A stretch of 64,000 nucleotides of DNA from Gallibacter pasteurianus_A (GTDB lineage: Bacteria; Bacillota; Clostridia; Peptostreptococcales; Anaerovoracaceae), in contig CAVBJF010000001.1 of NCBI GenBank assembly GCA_963596005.1, positions 124,001 to 188,000 on the forward strand, written 5' to 3'. The translations under genes and the position numbers were made by a program. The notes beneath the pieces are model-generated. The model did no database searches and was not told where the DNA came from. It worked only from the letters and a program-made list of their open reading frames with translations. Positions 32,393-41,248 of the stretch are shown here, piece by piece. Every line of letters begins with the position of its first letter. Positions within the stretch are counted from its first letter, which is position 1.

Positions 32393-33256
32393 ATGAAAAA
32401 AACAGGAAAGAAAATTATAGCAATCAGTTTATGTATGCTTATGAGCTTTGCAGCGTTTGTGAGCTGTGGCTCAAGCAGCAGTGCAAGTGGAGACATTACA
32501 GTGGTTTCAAGAGAAGAGGGTTCAGGCACAAGAGGAGCTTTTGTAGAGCTGATGGGAGTTGTCGACGATCAGGAAAATGATATTACAACTCAAACTGCGG
32601 AGGTTACAAACAGCACCTCTGTAATGATACAGACAGTGGCAGGAAACAATGCCGCAATAGGATATGTATCGCTTGGATCTCTTTCAGACGATGTCAAGGC
32701 CGTAAAGGTGGATGGAGTGGAAGCTACGGCAGAAAATGTTAAAAACGGAAGCTACAAGGTAGCAAGACCATTTAATATCGTTACAAAAAATGATCTGAGC
32801 GAGCTTGCAGCGGATTTTGAAAAATATATCCTAAGCGAAGAGGGACAAAAGACTATTGAAGAAGAGGGATATATAAGAGAAGAAAAGGCAGAAGCTTATA
32901 CAGCATCAGGACTTAAAGGAAAGATTACAGTTGCAGGTTCTACTTCGGTAGCACCGGTTATGGAAGTACTTGCGGAGAATTACAAAAACTTAAACCCGGG
33001 AGTTGAGATCGAGGTACAGCAGACAGGCTCAGGAGCAGGTATTGAAGCTGCGATTGCAGGAAATTGTGACATAGGTATGTCATCGAGGGCATTAAAGGAT
33101 GAGGAACTTGCAAAGGGAATTAAATCAACAGAGATAGCACTTGACGGTATAGCGGTAATAGTAAACAAAAACAACGACATTTCAGACTTAACTTCAGAAA
33201 TCATAGGGAAGATATTTAAAGGAGAAATAACAACCTGGGAGGATGTCACAAAATAA
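32393..33256 (+). CDS. pstS: Phosphate-binding lipoprotein PstS with swapped domain order
   Basis: Captures phosphate for the PstCAB transporter. A lipoprotein signal ends at FVSC-G, with Cys25 as the lipid anchor. In usual PstS the mature protein starts with VAGSTSVAPxM and the VSREEGSGTRGAF phosphate loop comes in the second half. Here VVSREEGSGTRGAF is at residues 37-50 and VAGSTSVAPVME follows at about 182, so the two lobes are in reversed order while both are complete. It ends at the segment (FKGEITTWEDV) that normally leads into the second lobe. It leads the pst operon and is not a truncated copy. Confidence 0.9.
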   Translation: MKKTGKKIIAISLCMLMSFAAFVSCGSSSSASGDITVVSREEGSGTRGAFVELMGVVDDQENDITTQTAEVTNSTSVMIQTVAGNNAAIGYVSLGSLSDDVKAVKVDGVEATAENVKNGSYKVARPFNIVTKNDLSELAADFEKYILSEEGQKTIEEEGYIREEKAEAYTASGLKGKITVAGSTSVAPVMEVLAENYKNLNPGVEIEVQQTGSGAGIEAAIAGNCDIGMSSRALKDEELAKGIKSTEIALDGIAVIVNKNNDISDLTSEIIGKIFKGEITTWEDVTK

Positions 33257-33287
33257 TTTCTTTATGACAAACAACTTAAAAGCAAAT

Positions 33288-33306
33288 GGCTCTGATAAAC
33301 AGGGCC
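33288..33306 (+). promoter_or_regulatory. Hairpin between pstS and pstC
   Basis: GGCTCTG-ATAAA-CAGGGCC, a 7-bp stem with no T run. Such intercistronic hairpins can protect upstream mRNA, which would favour higher pstS than pstC output. Confidence 0.5.
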
Positions 33307-33344
33307 GTTGCATCGTTTTTAAAAAGAGTCTTAGGTGAGGAATT

Positions 33345-34205
33345 ATGGATATACAAAAAGGGCAGAGAAAAGAAAAATTGATGAAGGGTGTATTTTTTTT
33401 AACAGCTCTCACATCAATCATAGCGGTAATAGCGATTTGTGGATTTTTATTTGCAAACGGCATTCCTGCGATAAAGGAAATCGGAGTTTCTGACTTTTTA
33501 CTCGGCATAAAGTGGCTACCAATGCAAAAGATATTTGGTATCCTTCCGATGATTATAGGGAGTATATATGTCACAGCAGGAGCTATCATTATAGGCGTGC
33601 CTATTGGTATTTTCAGTGCGGTATATATGGTGAAATTTTGCAATAAAAGGGTATACAAGGTCATAAAACCTGCAGTAGAGCTTATGGCAGGCATACCGTC
33701 AATCGTGTATGGATTTTTTGGGCTTGTGGTAATAGTACCTGCATTTCAGCATATATTCGGTGGCAGCGGTAAAGGGCTTTTAACAGCATCATTGTTGCTT
33801 GGCATTATGATACTACCTACTATTATAAGCGTTGTAGAGTCTTCACTCCGAGCTGTACCGGAAGGCTATTATGAGGGAGCGCTTGCACTTGGTGCTACAA
33901 AGGAGCGAGGTATGTTTTTTGTAACATTGCCGGCGGCAAAGTCCGGCGTGCTTGCAGGGATAGCACTCGGCATAGGCCGTGCGATAGGAGAAACTATGGC
34001 AGTTGTAATGATAGCAGGAAACCAACCGATAATACCAAATTCGATATTATCAGGAGTCAGAACGATGACATCAAATGTTGTGCTCGAAATGGGATATGCG
34101 ACGGGCCTTCACAGAGAGGCTCTGATAGCAACGGCGGTAGTGCTGTTTGTATTTATACTTCTTATTAACTTGAGCTTTTCGGCACTTAAAAGGAGGAGCG
34201 CATAA
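33345..34205 (+). CDS. pstC: Phosphate ABC transporter permease PstC
   Basis: Integral membrane subunit of the high-affinity phosphate importer, 286 residues with six predicted membrane helices and the permease EAA loop EGYYEGALALGATKERGMFF (about residues 172-191). GGTGAGG precedes the ATG. The stop overlaps the pstA start by one base (TAATG), giving coupled synthesis of the two permease subunits. Confidence 0.95.
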   Translation: MDIQKGQRKEKLMKGVFFLTALTSIIAVIAICGFLFANGIPAIKEIGVSDFLLGIKWLPMQKIFGILPMIIGSIYVTAGAIIIGVPIGIFSAVYMVKFCNKRVYKVIKPAVELMAGIPSIVYGFFGLVVIVPAFQHIFGGSGKGLLTASLLLGIMILPTIISVVESSLRAVPEGYYEGALALGATKERGMFFVTLPAAKSGVLAGIALGIGRAIGETMAVVMIAGNQPIIPNSILSGVRTMTSNVVLEMGYATGLHREALIATAVVLFVFILLINLSFSALKRRSA

Positions 34206-35038
34206 TGAATGAGACAAAAAACAAGCACATTTCGTCGCTGATCCTGAGGATTTGCATGAAAATAGCAATCGCGTTTACAATAGGCATCATCGTGTTTTTG
34301 GTAGGCTACATACTCGTGATGGGCATTCCAAACTTAAAGCCGTCGCTGTTTGCATTAAAGTTTACGACAGAAAATCAGTCGATGCTACCGTCTATCATAA
34401 ATACGTTGTTTATGACAGCCTTAACGCTTGTGATAGCGATACCGTTTGGCATAGGTGCGGCGATATACCTCGTGGAGTATGCAAAGCAGTCAAGTAAAGT
34501 TGTAAAGGCTGTGCGAATTACAGCGGAAACCCTATCGGGGATCCCGTCAATCGTATTTGGGCTTTTCGGATTTTTGATGTTCAATATAGCTTTTGACTGG
34601 AAATACAGCCTGCTGTCGGGAGCGATGACGCTCGCGATAATGGTTTTGCCTGTAATCATGCGAACGACAGAGGAAGCGCTTTTGGGAGTGCCGGACGCAT
34701 ACAGAGAGGCGAGCTTCGGGCTTGGAGCAGGTAAGCTGAGAACTATATTTAAAGTGACACTTCCGGCGGCAATTCCGGGAATAATCGCAGGTATCATTCT
34801 CAGCATAGGCAGGATAGTAGGTGAAACTGCAGCACTCCTCTTTACATCGGGAACGGTTGCAAATGTAGCAGACGGAGTGTTTTCATCGGCAAGGACACTG
34901 TCGGTACATCTCTACGCATTGTTAAATGAGGGACTTTATATGGAAGAGGCGTACGCAACGGCGGTAGTATTGATGGCACTCGTAATATTGATAAATTTTG
35001 TGAGCAATAAGGTTGCGAAAAGATTGCAAAGCAGGTAG
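34205..35038 (+). CDS. pstA: Phosphate ABC transporter permease PstA
   Basis: Second permease subunit, 277 residues with six membrane helices. The signature ETLSGIPSIVFGLFGF and the EAA loop EASFGLGAGKLRTIFKVTLP are present. Its ATG overlaps the pstC stop by one base. pstB follows 18 bp later. Confidence 0.95.
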   Translation: MNETKNKHISSLILRICMKIAIAFTIGIIVFLVGYILVMGIPNLKPSLFALKFTTENQSMLPSIINTLFMTALTLVIAIPFGIGAAIYLVEYAKQSSKVVKAVRITAETLSGIPSIVFGLFGFLMFNIAFDWKYSLLSGAMTLAIMVLPVIMRTTEEALLGVPDAYREASFGLGAGKLRTIFKVTLPAAIPGIIAGIILSIGRIVGETAALLFTSGTVANVADGVFSSARTLSVHLYALLNEGLYMEEAYATAVVLMALVILINFVSNKVAKRLQSR

Positions 35039-35056
35039 TGGGAAAGAGAGAAAAGC

Positions 35057-35827
35057 ATGGAAAATATAAGGGAAAGACAAAGTAAAATATCGATAAGGGA
35101 TATGGTTTTGCACTATGGAGATTTTGAAGCTATAAAGGGCATTTCTATGGAAATTCCACAAAATAAAATAACAGCATTTATTGGACCGTCTGGTTGCGGG
35201 AAGTCAACTGTGCTAAAAAGCTTAAATCGTATGAACGACCTTATCGATAACTGCAAAATAGACGGACAGATTTTGCTCGATGGAGTGGATATATATAAGG
35301 ATATCGACCCTACGATTTTGAGAAAAAAGGTAGGAATGGTATTCCAAAAGCCTAATCCGTTTCCGATGAGCATATATGACAATATAGCCTTTGGGCCGAG
35401 GACTCATGGCATTAAAAAAAAGGAGCAGTTAGATGAGATTGTGGAAAAGTCGCTAAAGCAGGCGGCTATTTGGGATGAGCTAAAGGACAGGTTAAAAAGC
35501 TCTGCAATTGGGCTTTCAGGCGGACAGCAACAAAGGCTTTGCATCGCAAGAGCGCTAGCGGTTGAGCCTGAGGTATTGCTTATGGACGAGCCCACATCGG
35601 CACTTGACCCGATTTCGACAAATAAGATCGAGGAGCTTGCAAGCGACCTAAAGCAAAGCTTTACAATAGTTATGGTGACGCATAATATGCAGCAGGCAGC
35701 AAGAATCTCGGACAAGACAGCCTTTTTCCTTCTTGGTGAAGTTGTAGAGTATGCGGATACGGATAAGCTGTTTGCGGAGCCTGAGGATAAAAGAACAGAG
35801 GATTATATAACAGGGAGGTTTGGCTGA
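35057..35827 (+). CDS. pstB: Phosphate ABC transporter ATP-binding protein PstB
   Basis: ATPase of the phosphate importer, 256 residues. Walker A is GPSGCGKST, the Q-loop lies in VGMVFQKPNPFPMSIYDN, the signature is LSGGQQQRLCIARALA, and Walker B is LLMDEPTSALDP with the switch His in MVTHNM. The ribosome binding site is a poor AGAGAG. One base separates its stop from the phoU ATG. Confidence 0.97.
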   Translation: MENIRERQSKISIRDMVLHYGDFEAIKGISMEIPQNKITAFIGPSGCGKSTVLKSLNRMNDLIDNCKIDGQILLDGVDIYKDIDPTILRKKVGMVFQKPNPFPMSIYDNIAFGPRTHGIKKKEQLDEIVEKSLKQAAIWDELKDRLKSSAIGLSGGQQQRLCIARALAVEPEVLLMDEPTSALDPISTNKIEELASDLKQSFTIVMVTHNMQQAARISDKTAFFLLGEVVEYADTDKLFAEPEDKRTEDYITGRFG

Positions 35828-35828
35828 T

Positions 35829-36476
35829 ATGGTAAGAAGAGTTTTAGACAGTGAGCTTGCGACATTAAATAGTAAACTGATAGAGATGGGCAATCTCTGC
35901 GTAGATGGTATAGATCTTGCTATTGACGAGCTTTTTGGTAAGCAAAGGCAGGAGGAAAAGCTGGAGAAGACTAAAAAAATACATGACATAGAAAGAGCTA
36001 CCGACAGAAAGGAAAGAGATATCGAGGATTTATGTGTTAATATGATTTTGCGGCAGCAGCCCGTGGCAAGAGATCTAAAGGTGATTTCCGCGGCACTTAG
36101 GATGATAAGCGATATGGAGCGTATCGGGGATCAGGTCGCTGATATTGCCGACATCGCAAAAAGGCTTGAAGGCAAAGAAATCTTCAATATGGATACGCAC
36201 ATAAAAGAAATCTCAAGCGAAGTAAAAAAGATGGTTATAGAAAGCGTCGAGGCTTTTGTTGACGGAGATCTTCAAAAGGCGGAAAAGATAATCGCAGATG
36301 ACGAAAAGGTAGACTCACTATTTAAAAGGATAAAAAGTGAGCTTGTTAGGGTTTTGTATCAAGATATTTCAAAGGGAGAAATAGTTTTAGACATACTTAT
36401 GGTCGCCAAGTACTTTGAAAGAATCGGCGACCACGCAACAAATATTGCCCAGTGGGTGCAATATACTAATCAATAG
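35829..36476 (+). CDS. phoU: Phosphate transport regulator PhoU
   Basis: Negative regulator that links the Pst transporter to the PhoR kinase. The 215 residues form two PhoU repeats with the metal-binding E/DxxxD pattern (SDMERIGDQVADIAD, about 92-106, and FERIGDHATNIAQW near the end). I start at ATG 35829, 10 nt after GGGAGG; the TTG at 35820 is too close to the site. Its last 11 bp overlap the convergent pyk gene. Confidence 0.93.
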   Translation: MVRRVLDSELATLNSKLIEMGNLCVDGIDLAIDELFGKQRQEEKLEKTKKIHDIERATDRKERDIEDLCVNMILRQQPVARDLKVISAALRMISDMERIGDQVADIADIAKRLEGKEIFNMDTHIKEISSEVKKMVIESVEAFVDGDLQKAEKIIADDEKVDSLFKRIKSELVRVLYQDISKGEIVLDILMVAKYFERIGDHATNIAQWVQYTNQ

Positions 36477-37896
36477 TCACAAGCTCAAGATAGCTTGTAT
36501 TTCCTGTTATACCCGGTGCGCCGCCGGTGACGATTATGAGGTCGCCTGCGCTTGCACCGTTTTCTTTTGCTACAACAGCCGCATATTCGAGCATATCGTG
36601 ACGAGAGTTTAGAGGATTGCATTTTACAGACTTGATACCCCAGCTTATAGAAAGCGATTTTATGACATCATCGTTTGGAGTTGCGGCTATGATATGAGCC
36701 TTAGGCCTATATCTTGACATCTTGCGGGCTGTAAAGCCTGATTGTGTAAATGCGATGATGGTGGAAACATCAAACTTGCTCGCTATCTCCGCAACCGACA
36801 TACAAATAGCTTCAGAGGTGTCATCTGTTGCAGTTCTGACAGCCTGCCTGTGAAGTGATGGATAGTTTAGCGAAACTTCTGTCGTTAGAGCGATTTTTGA
36901 CATTGTAAGGACGGCCTCTTCAGGGTATTTGCCTGAGGCTGATTCGCCTGACAGCATGATAGCATCCGTACCGTCATATATTGCGTTTGCAACATCGCTT
37001 ACCTCGGCTCTTGTCGGACGGGGATTTTGCTGCATACTCTCAAGCATTTGAGTTGCTGTTATAACTATCTTTCCACGATCCTTGCACTTTGAGATAATTT
37101 TCTTTTGGATAAGAGGCACATCCTCTGCGGGGACCTCTACGCCAAGGTCGCCTCTTGCAATCATAATGCCGTCAGCAACATCAAGAATTTCATCGATATT
37201 TTCGACGCCCTCTCTGTTTTCTATCTTCGCAATGATATTTATATCGCTACGCCTGTTTTCTATAAGGAGCTTTTTTACATCTGTCACATCCTGCATGCGT
37301 CTGACAAAGGAAGCCGCAACAAAGGTAAACGGATTTTTGCAACCAAAAACGATATCGTCGATATCCTTTTTGGAAAGATAGTCAAAACCAAGTTTTATAT
37401 CAGGTACATTTATTCCTCGTTTATTTTTTACTTCGCCGTCATTTTTGCAGAGGCAAACGATGTCCGAGTCATCTATATTTGTAACTTCAAGCTCTATCTG
37501 TCCGTCATTTACAAGTATAGTTGCCCCGACGGAAATATCCTTATAAAGTGATTTATATGAGATCGTAAATCGCTCGGATGTGCCGACTATATCCTCTGTG
37601 CAGATTGTACATTTTTGCCCATTTTTGAAAGCAGTGACACCACCCTCAAAATCGCCCGTGCGGATTTCCGGCCCTTTTGTATCGAGTAGCATTGCAACAT
37701 TTGTGCCAAGCTCGTTATTTATCTCTGTCAGGAGCTGGATTTTTTTGAGATGCTCATCGTGCGTGCCGTGTGAAAAATTTAGACGCATGACATCCATGCC
37801 TGCGAGAACAAGAGCTTTTAAAGTCTCCTTGTTATCTGAGGCAGGTCCTATCGTACAAATTATTTTTGTTTTCCTTAAAGTCTTGTTTGTATCCAT
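36466..37896 (-). CDS. pyk: Pyruvate kinase
   Basis: Last step of glycolysis, phosphoenolpyruvate to pyruvate with ATP formation. The 476 residues start MDTNKTLRKTKIICTIGPAS and carry MRLNFSHG, the metal-site helix MIARGDLGVE and ATQMLESM. It lacks the extra C-terminal PEP-utilizer domain seen in Bacillus Pyk. I start at 37896 because GGGGTG lies upstream; an in-frame ATG at 37926 has no site. It lies 36 bp after the Crp/Fnr gene on the same strand, with a TATACT that may be its own -10. Confidence 0.96.
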   Translation of the reverse strand: MDTNKTLRKTKIICTIGPASDNKETLKALVLAGMDVMRLNFSHGTHDEHLKKIQLLTEINNELGTNVAMLLDTKGPEIRTGDFEGGVTAFKNGQKCTICTEDIVGTSERFTISYKSLYKDISVGATILVNDGQIELEVTNIDDSDIVCLCKNDGEVKNKRGINVPDIKLGFDYLSKKDIDDIVFGCKNPFTFVAASFVRRMQDVTDVKKLLIENRRSDINIIAKIENREGVENIDEILDVADGIMIARGDLGVEVPAEDVPLIQKKIISKCKDRGKIVITATQMLESMQQNPRPTRAEVSDVANAIYDGTDAIMLSGESASGKYPEEAVLTMSKIALTTEVSLNYPSLHRQAVRTATDDTSEAICMSVAEIASKFDVSTIIAFTQSGFTARKMSRYRPKAHIIAATPNDDVIKSLSISWGIKSVKCNPLNSRHDMLEYAAVVAKENGASAGDLIIVTGGAPGITGNTSYLELVTID

Positions 37897-37932
37897 AATT
37901 TCACCCCTTTGTGTATAGTATATCATAAAAGT

Positions 37933-38595
37933 TTAAATCATTAGACGAAAATGATTTTTGTGAAATTCAAGTAAACCCTCGTCTCGCATTTTACCAAGCT
38001 CAACGGAAAGACCGCTCCGATCTACGGAGAGGTAATCCGCAAGTTGCTGTCTTGAAAATTGTATATCAAATTCGTAGCTTCCCTTGTGCTGAGCCTCGGA
38101 AGAAAGATAAGACATTAGCTTTGAACGTGTGGTACGCTGTCCCATGTGTGTGAGCTTTTCACTGAAACGTAAGTTTTTTTCGGCAAGCTCCCTAAGGAGA
38201 TTTCGTATAATCTGACTGTGGTGAGTGCAAGCCGATGAGCATACATTGAGTATTCGATTTACATTTAAGAACAGTATAGTAACAGGTGTTTCTGCTATTA
38301 CGCTTACATTTAGCTTTGCATTGTTTACACACGCAAAGGCGGTGGCAAAACTTTGCCCTGAGGTTATTTTGGAAACTATGTTGCGATTGCCCCAGATATC
38401 CTCCTGTATTATAAGTACACTTCCCTCAAGTGCGAGGCCTATCGATTCTGCCGTATCACCGCTATTTAGTAAAAAGTCTCCCTTTTTATATGTTGCCTTT
38501 CGTGCATCAAGACAAGAAAGCATGGCGGTGATTTCCTCTGCGGAGATTCCTGCAAATAGCTCAGAAGATTGTATAATTGGTAAAAAATTTTTCAT
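37933..38595 (-). CDS. Crp/Fnr-family regulator, HcpR-like
   Basis: Transcription factor of 220 residues with an N-terminal cyclic-nucleotide-type sensor domain (about 10-125) and a C-terminal winged helix-turn-helix (FSRQQLADYLSVDRSGLSVELGKMR, about 181-205). It lacks the N-terminal Cys cluster of Fnr. It is divergent from the ferredoxin-hcp operon, the layout of HcpR regulators that respond to nitrosative stress. A 14-bp palindrome in the shared region is the probable target. Naming is by context. Confidence 0.82.
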   Translation of the reverse strand: MKNFLPIIQSSELFAGISAEEITAMLSCLDARKATYKKGDFLLNSGDTAESIGLALEGSVLIIQEDIWGNRNIVSKITSGQSFATAFACVNNAKLNVSVIAETPVTILFLNVNRILNVCSSACTHHSQIIRNLLRELAEKNLRFSEKLTHMGQRTTRSKLMSYLSSEAQHKGSYEFDIQFSRQQLADYLSVDRSGLSVELGKMRDEGLLEFHKNHFRLMI

Positions 38596-38608
38596 AAAAA
38601 CCTCTTTT

Positions 38609-38650
38609 GTTGAATATTCAACTGACTTATTTGCTTTATCATACTATTAT
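38609..38650 (+). promoter_or_regulatory. Promoter and probable regulator site of the ferredoxin-hcp operon
   Basis: A perfect 14-bp palindrome GTTGAATATTCAAC (38609-38622) abuts a weak -35 CTGACT (38622-38627). A 17-nt spacer and TATTAT (38645-38650) follow. The palindrome centre falls near -41.5 from the expected start, the position used by class II Crp/Fnr activators. Confidence 0.7.
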
Positions 38651-38703
38651 ATAGCCATAAAGACAAGGACAAAAAGATAATAAAAGTCTGAGGAGGTAAT
38701 GGT

Positions 38704-39426
38704 ATGAAAAGAAGAATTATTGAGATAAATGAAGAAAAATGTAACGGCTGCGGAGCTTGTGCGCAGGCTTGTCACGAGGGCGCGATTGCGATGGTTGACG
38801 GCAAGGCAAAGCTCATGAGAGATGATTATTGCGATGGTCTTGGTGATTGCTTGCCGACATGCCCTACCGGAGCTATCACATTTGTAGAGCGCGAGGCGGC
38901 ACCTTATGATGAGGCAGCGGTATTGGCAAATAAGCAAAAAAAGATGCAGCAGGAGGGAATGACCTTGCCTTGCGGATGCCCGGGAAGTCAATCAAAGACA
39001 ATCGAGCATGCGCATTGTGATTGTGAAGCAGAGGCAAGTACAAATGGCAAAAAAGATCAGGTGAGCAGATTGTCTCAGTGGCCGGTACAGATACAGCTTG
39101 CACCTGTAAACGCACCGTATTTTGACGGAGCAAAGCTGCTTGTTGCGGCGGATTGCACTGCATATGCATACGCTTCATTCCACGAAAATTTTATAAAGGG
39201 ACATATCACGCTGATCGGATGTCCTAAGCTTGATCCTGTTGATTATTCGGAAAAGCTTACAGAGATTATAAGCACAAACGACATAAAAAGCGTAACTATC
39301 GTGCGTATGGAAGTGCCTTGTTGCGGAGGTCTTGAAAATGCTGCAAAGACTGCGTTGCAAAACAGTGGCAAGTTTATACCTTGGCAGGTTGTGACGGTTT
39401 CTACAGATGGCAGAATTTTGGATTAA
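38704..39426 (+). CDS. 4Fe-4S ferredoxin-type protein upstream of hcp
   Basis: Iron-sulfur protein of 240 residues. The N-terminus has two cluster motifs: CNGCGACAQACHEGAI and a second set CDGLGDCLPTCPTGAI. A middle segment holds CGCPGS and CDCEAEA. The C-terminal half (PVQIQLAPVNAPYFDGAKLLVAADC) recurs in ferredoxins linked to Hcp in anaerobes. GGAGG precedes the ATG. It probably feeds electrons to Hcp, encoded 44 bp downstream under the same promoter. Confidence 0.88.
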   Translation: MKRRIIEINEEKCNGCGACAQACHEGAIAMVDGKAKLMRDDYCDGLGDCLPTCPTGAITFVEREAAPYDEAAVLANKQKKMQQEGMTLPCGCPGSQSKTIEHAHCDCEAEASTNGKKDQVSRLSQWPVQIQLAPVNAPYFDGAKLLVAADCTAYAYASFHENFIKGHITLIGCPKLDPVDYSEKLTEIISTNDIKSVTIVRMEVPCCGGLENAAKTALQNSGKFIPWQVVTVSTDGRILD

Positions 39427-39470
39427 GATAAAGTAATGATTTGATAAATTAAAAGAAAGCGAGGCGTATT

Positions 39471-41087
39471 ATGGATAATAAGTTAAATGGTAAAATGTTT
39501 TGTTTTCAGTGCGAACAGACAGCAGGCTGTACAGGCTGTACAGGCGGAGTGGGAGTTTGTGGCAAAAGCGCCGAAGTGGCAGGATTGCAAGATGAGTTAA
39601 CCGGAGCGTTGATTGGTCTTGCTCGCGTCATGGATAGCTGCGATAAGATAAAGCAAGAAGAAGCAAAAAGAGCATATAAGCTACTTATTGAGGGCCTGTT
39701 TACCACTATTACAAATGTAAATTTCAATGCACAAACGCTCACAAAGATGATAGCAGATGTGCATGATGAAAAGACAAGGCTTGCTTCCGGCTGTGAAGCA
39801 TGTGCTACTGCGTGTGAACAGGGTGATTATGATATGACAAAGCTCTGGAGTGCAAATGAGGATATAAGGAGCCTAAAATCATTGATTTTATTTGGCTTGC
39901 GAGGAGTTGCGGCATATGCACATCATGCAATGGTGCTCGGATATAAAGACGATGATGTGAATGCATTTTTTGTAGAAGCGCTTGTTGCAATCGGCAAGGA
40001 TTTTGGAATGGACGACCTGCTACCAATAGTTATAGAAGTGGGAGAAAAAAACCTAAAGTGCATGGAGCTTCTTGACAAAGCAAATACACAAAGCTATGGC
40101 AACCCAGAGCCGACAGCAGTTCCACTCACGGTAGAAAAGGGACCGTTTATTGTGATTTCCGGTCATGATTTACACGATCTAAAACTGCTTCTGGAACAAA
40201 CAGAGGGCAAGGGAATAAATATTTATACGCATGGCGAAATGCTGCCGGCACATGCATATCCGCAATTGAAGAAATATGCACATCTAAAAGGCAATTTTGG
40301 TACAGGATGGCAAAATCAACAAAAGGAATTTGCTGATATTCCTGCACCGATACTGTTTACCACAAACTGCTTGATGCCACCAAAGGCAAGCTATGCAGAT
40401 AGGGTATTTACGACTGCGGTTGTATCATTCCCTGAGATTGTTCACATTGGAGAAGAGAAGGATTTCACGCCTGTTATAAACAAGGCGCTTGAACTTGGCG
40501 GATATAAAGAAGATACACAATTTACAGGTATTAACGGTGGCAAAGAGGTAATGACAGGCTTTGCGCATAATACAGTGCTTGGAGTGGCAGATAAAGTTGT
40601 AGAAGCTGTAAAGAGCGGTGCGATAAAGCATTTCTTCCTTGTTGGCGGCTGTGACGGAGCTCGTCCGGGCAGGAATTATTACACCGACTTTGTAAAAAAT
40701 ACCCCTGAGGATAGCATTGTATTGACGCTTGCTTGCGGAAAATACAGATTTAACGACCTTGACCTTGGTACGATAGGTGGCTTACCTCGAATCATGGATG
40801 TGGGGCAGTGTAACGACGCGTATAGCGCTATAAAGATCGCGGTTGCCCTTGCAGAGGCATTTGACTGCGGAGTAAACGACCTACCACTTTCGATGGTGCT
40901 TTCGTGGTACGAACAAAAGGCGGTATGTGTATTGTTGACATTGCTATATCTTGGCATTAAGGATATACGCCTTGGACCAACGCTTCCTGCATTTGTATCG
41001 CCGAATGTGTTAAAGTATCTCGTAGAAAACTTTGGTATAGCGCCAATAACTACGCCTGAAGAAGATTTACAGACTTTATTAAAATAG
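39471..41087 (+). CDS. hcp: Hybrid cluster protein / hydroxylamine reductase
   Basis: Fe-S-O cluster enzyme that reduces hydroxylamine in vitro and acts as a nitric oxide reductase in vivo. The 538 residues start with the Cys cluster CFQCEQTAGCTGCTGG and VCGK (Cys11, 14, 20, 23, 30). Hybrid-cluster ligand regions follow: GCEACATACEQGD, FTTNCLMPP, GGCDGARPGRNYY and LACGKYRFN. It is cotranscribed with the ferredoxin gene, opposite the HcpR-like regulator, and ends at a strong terminator. Confidence 0.95.
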   Translation: MDNKLNGKMFCFQCEQTAGCTGCTGGVGVCGKSAEVAGLQDELTGALIGLARVMDSCDKIKQEEAKRAYKLLIEGLFTTITNVNFNAQTLTKMIADVHDEKTRLASGCEACATACEQGDYDMTKLWSANEDIRSLKSLILFGLRGVAAYAHHAMVLGYKDDDVNAFFVEALVAIGKDFGMDDLLPIVIEVGEKNLKCMELLDKANTQSYGNPEPTAVPLTVEKGPFIVISGHDLHDLKLLLEQTEGKGINIYTHGEMLPAHAYPQLKKYAHLKGNFGTGWQNQQKEFADIPAPILFTTNCLMPPKASYADRVFTTAVVSFPEIVHIGEEKDFTPVINKALELGGYKEDTQFTGINGGKEVMTGFAHNTVLGVADKVVEAVKSGAIKHFFLVGGCDGARPGRNYYTDFVKNTPEDSIVLTLACGKYRFNDLDLGTIGGLPRIMDVGQCNDAYSAIKIAVALAEAFDCGVNDLPLSMVLSWYEQKAVCVLLTLLYLGIKDIRLGPTLPAFVSPNVLKYLVENFGIAPITTPEEDLQTLLK

Positions 41088-41107
41088 ATTGTCTTATTAC
41101 ACAAAAG

Positions 41108-41138
41108 GCTCTCCGGACTCTTTGGCCGGGGAGCTTTT
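41108..41138 (+). terminator. Terminator after hcp
   Basis: GCTCTCCGG pairs with CCGGGGAGC (one G-U pair) around a 9-nt loop (41108-41134), followed by TTTTT. Confidence 0.9.
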
Positions 41139-41167
41139 TGAATTAAATCTTTTATATGTGATGAAGA

Positions 41168-41183
41168 TATTGAAATTTCAATA
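41168..41183. promoter_or_regulatory. 16-bp palindrome ahead of the cvpA promoter
   Basis: TATTGAAATTTCAATA is a perfect inverted repeat ending 6 bp before the -35, a possible regulator site. No regulator gene is adjacent. Confidence 0.5.
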
Positions 41184-41189
41184 CAAAAA

Positions 41190-41218
41190 TTGAAAAGGAC
41201 TATAAAAAGTGGTATAAT
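41190..41218 (+). promoter_or_regulatory. Promoter of the cvpA-tadA gene group
   Basis: TTGAAA (41190-41195), 17-nt spacer, TATAAT (41213-41218) with TGG just ahead, an extended -10. Confidence 0.8.
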
Positions 41219-41248
41219 TTTACGGATTACTATTTTTAAGGAGAATAT

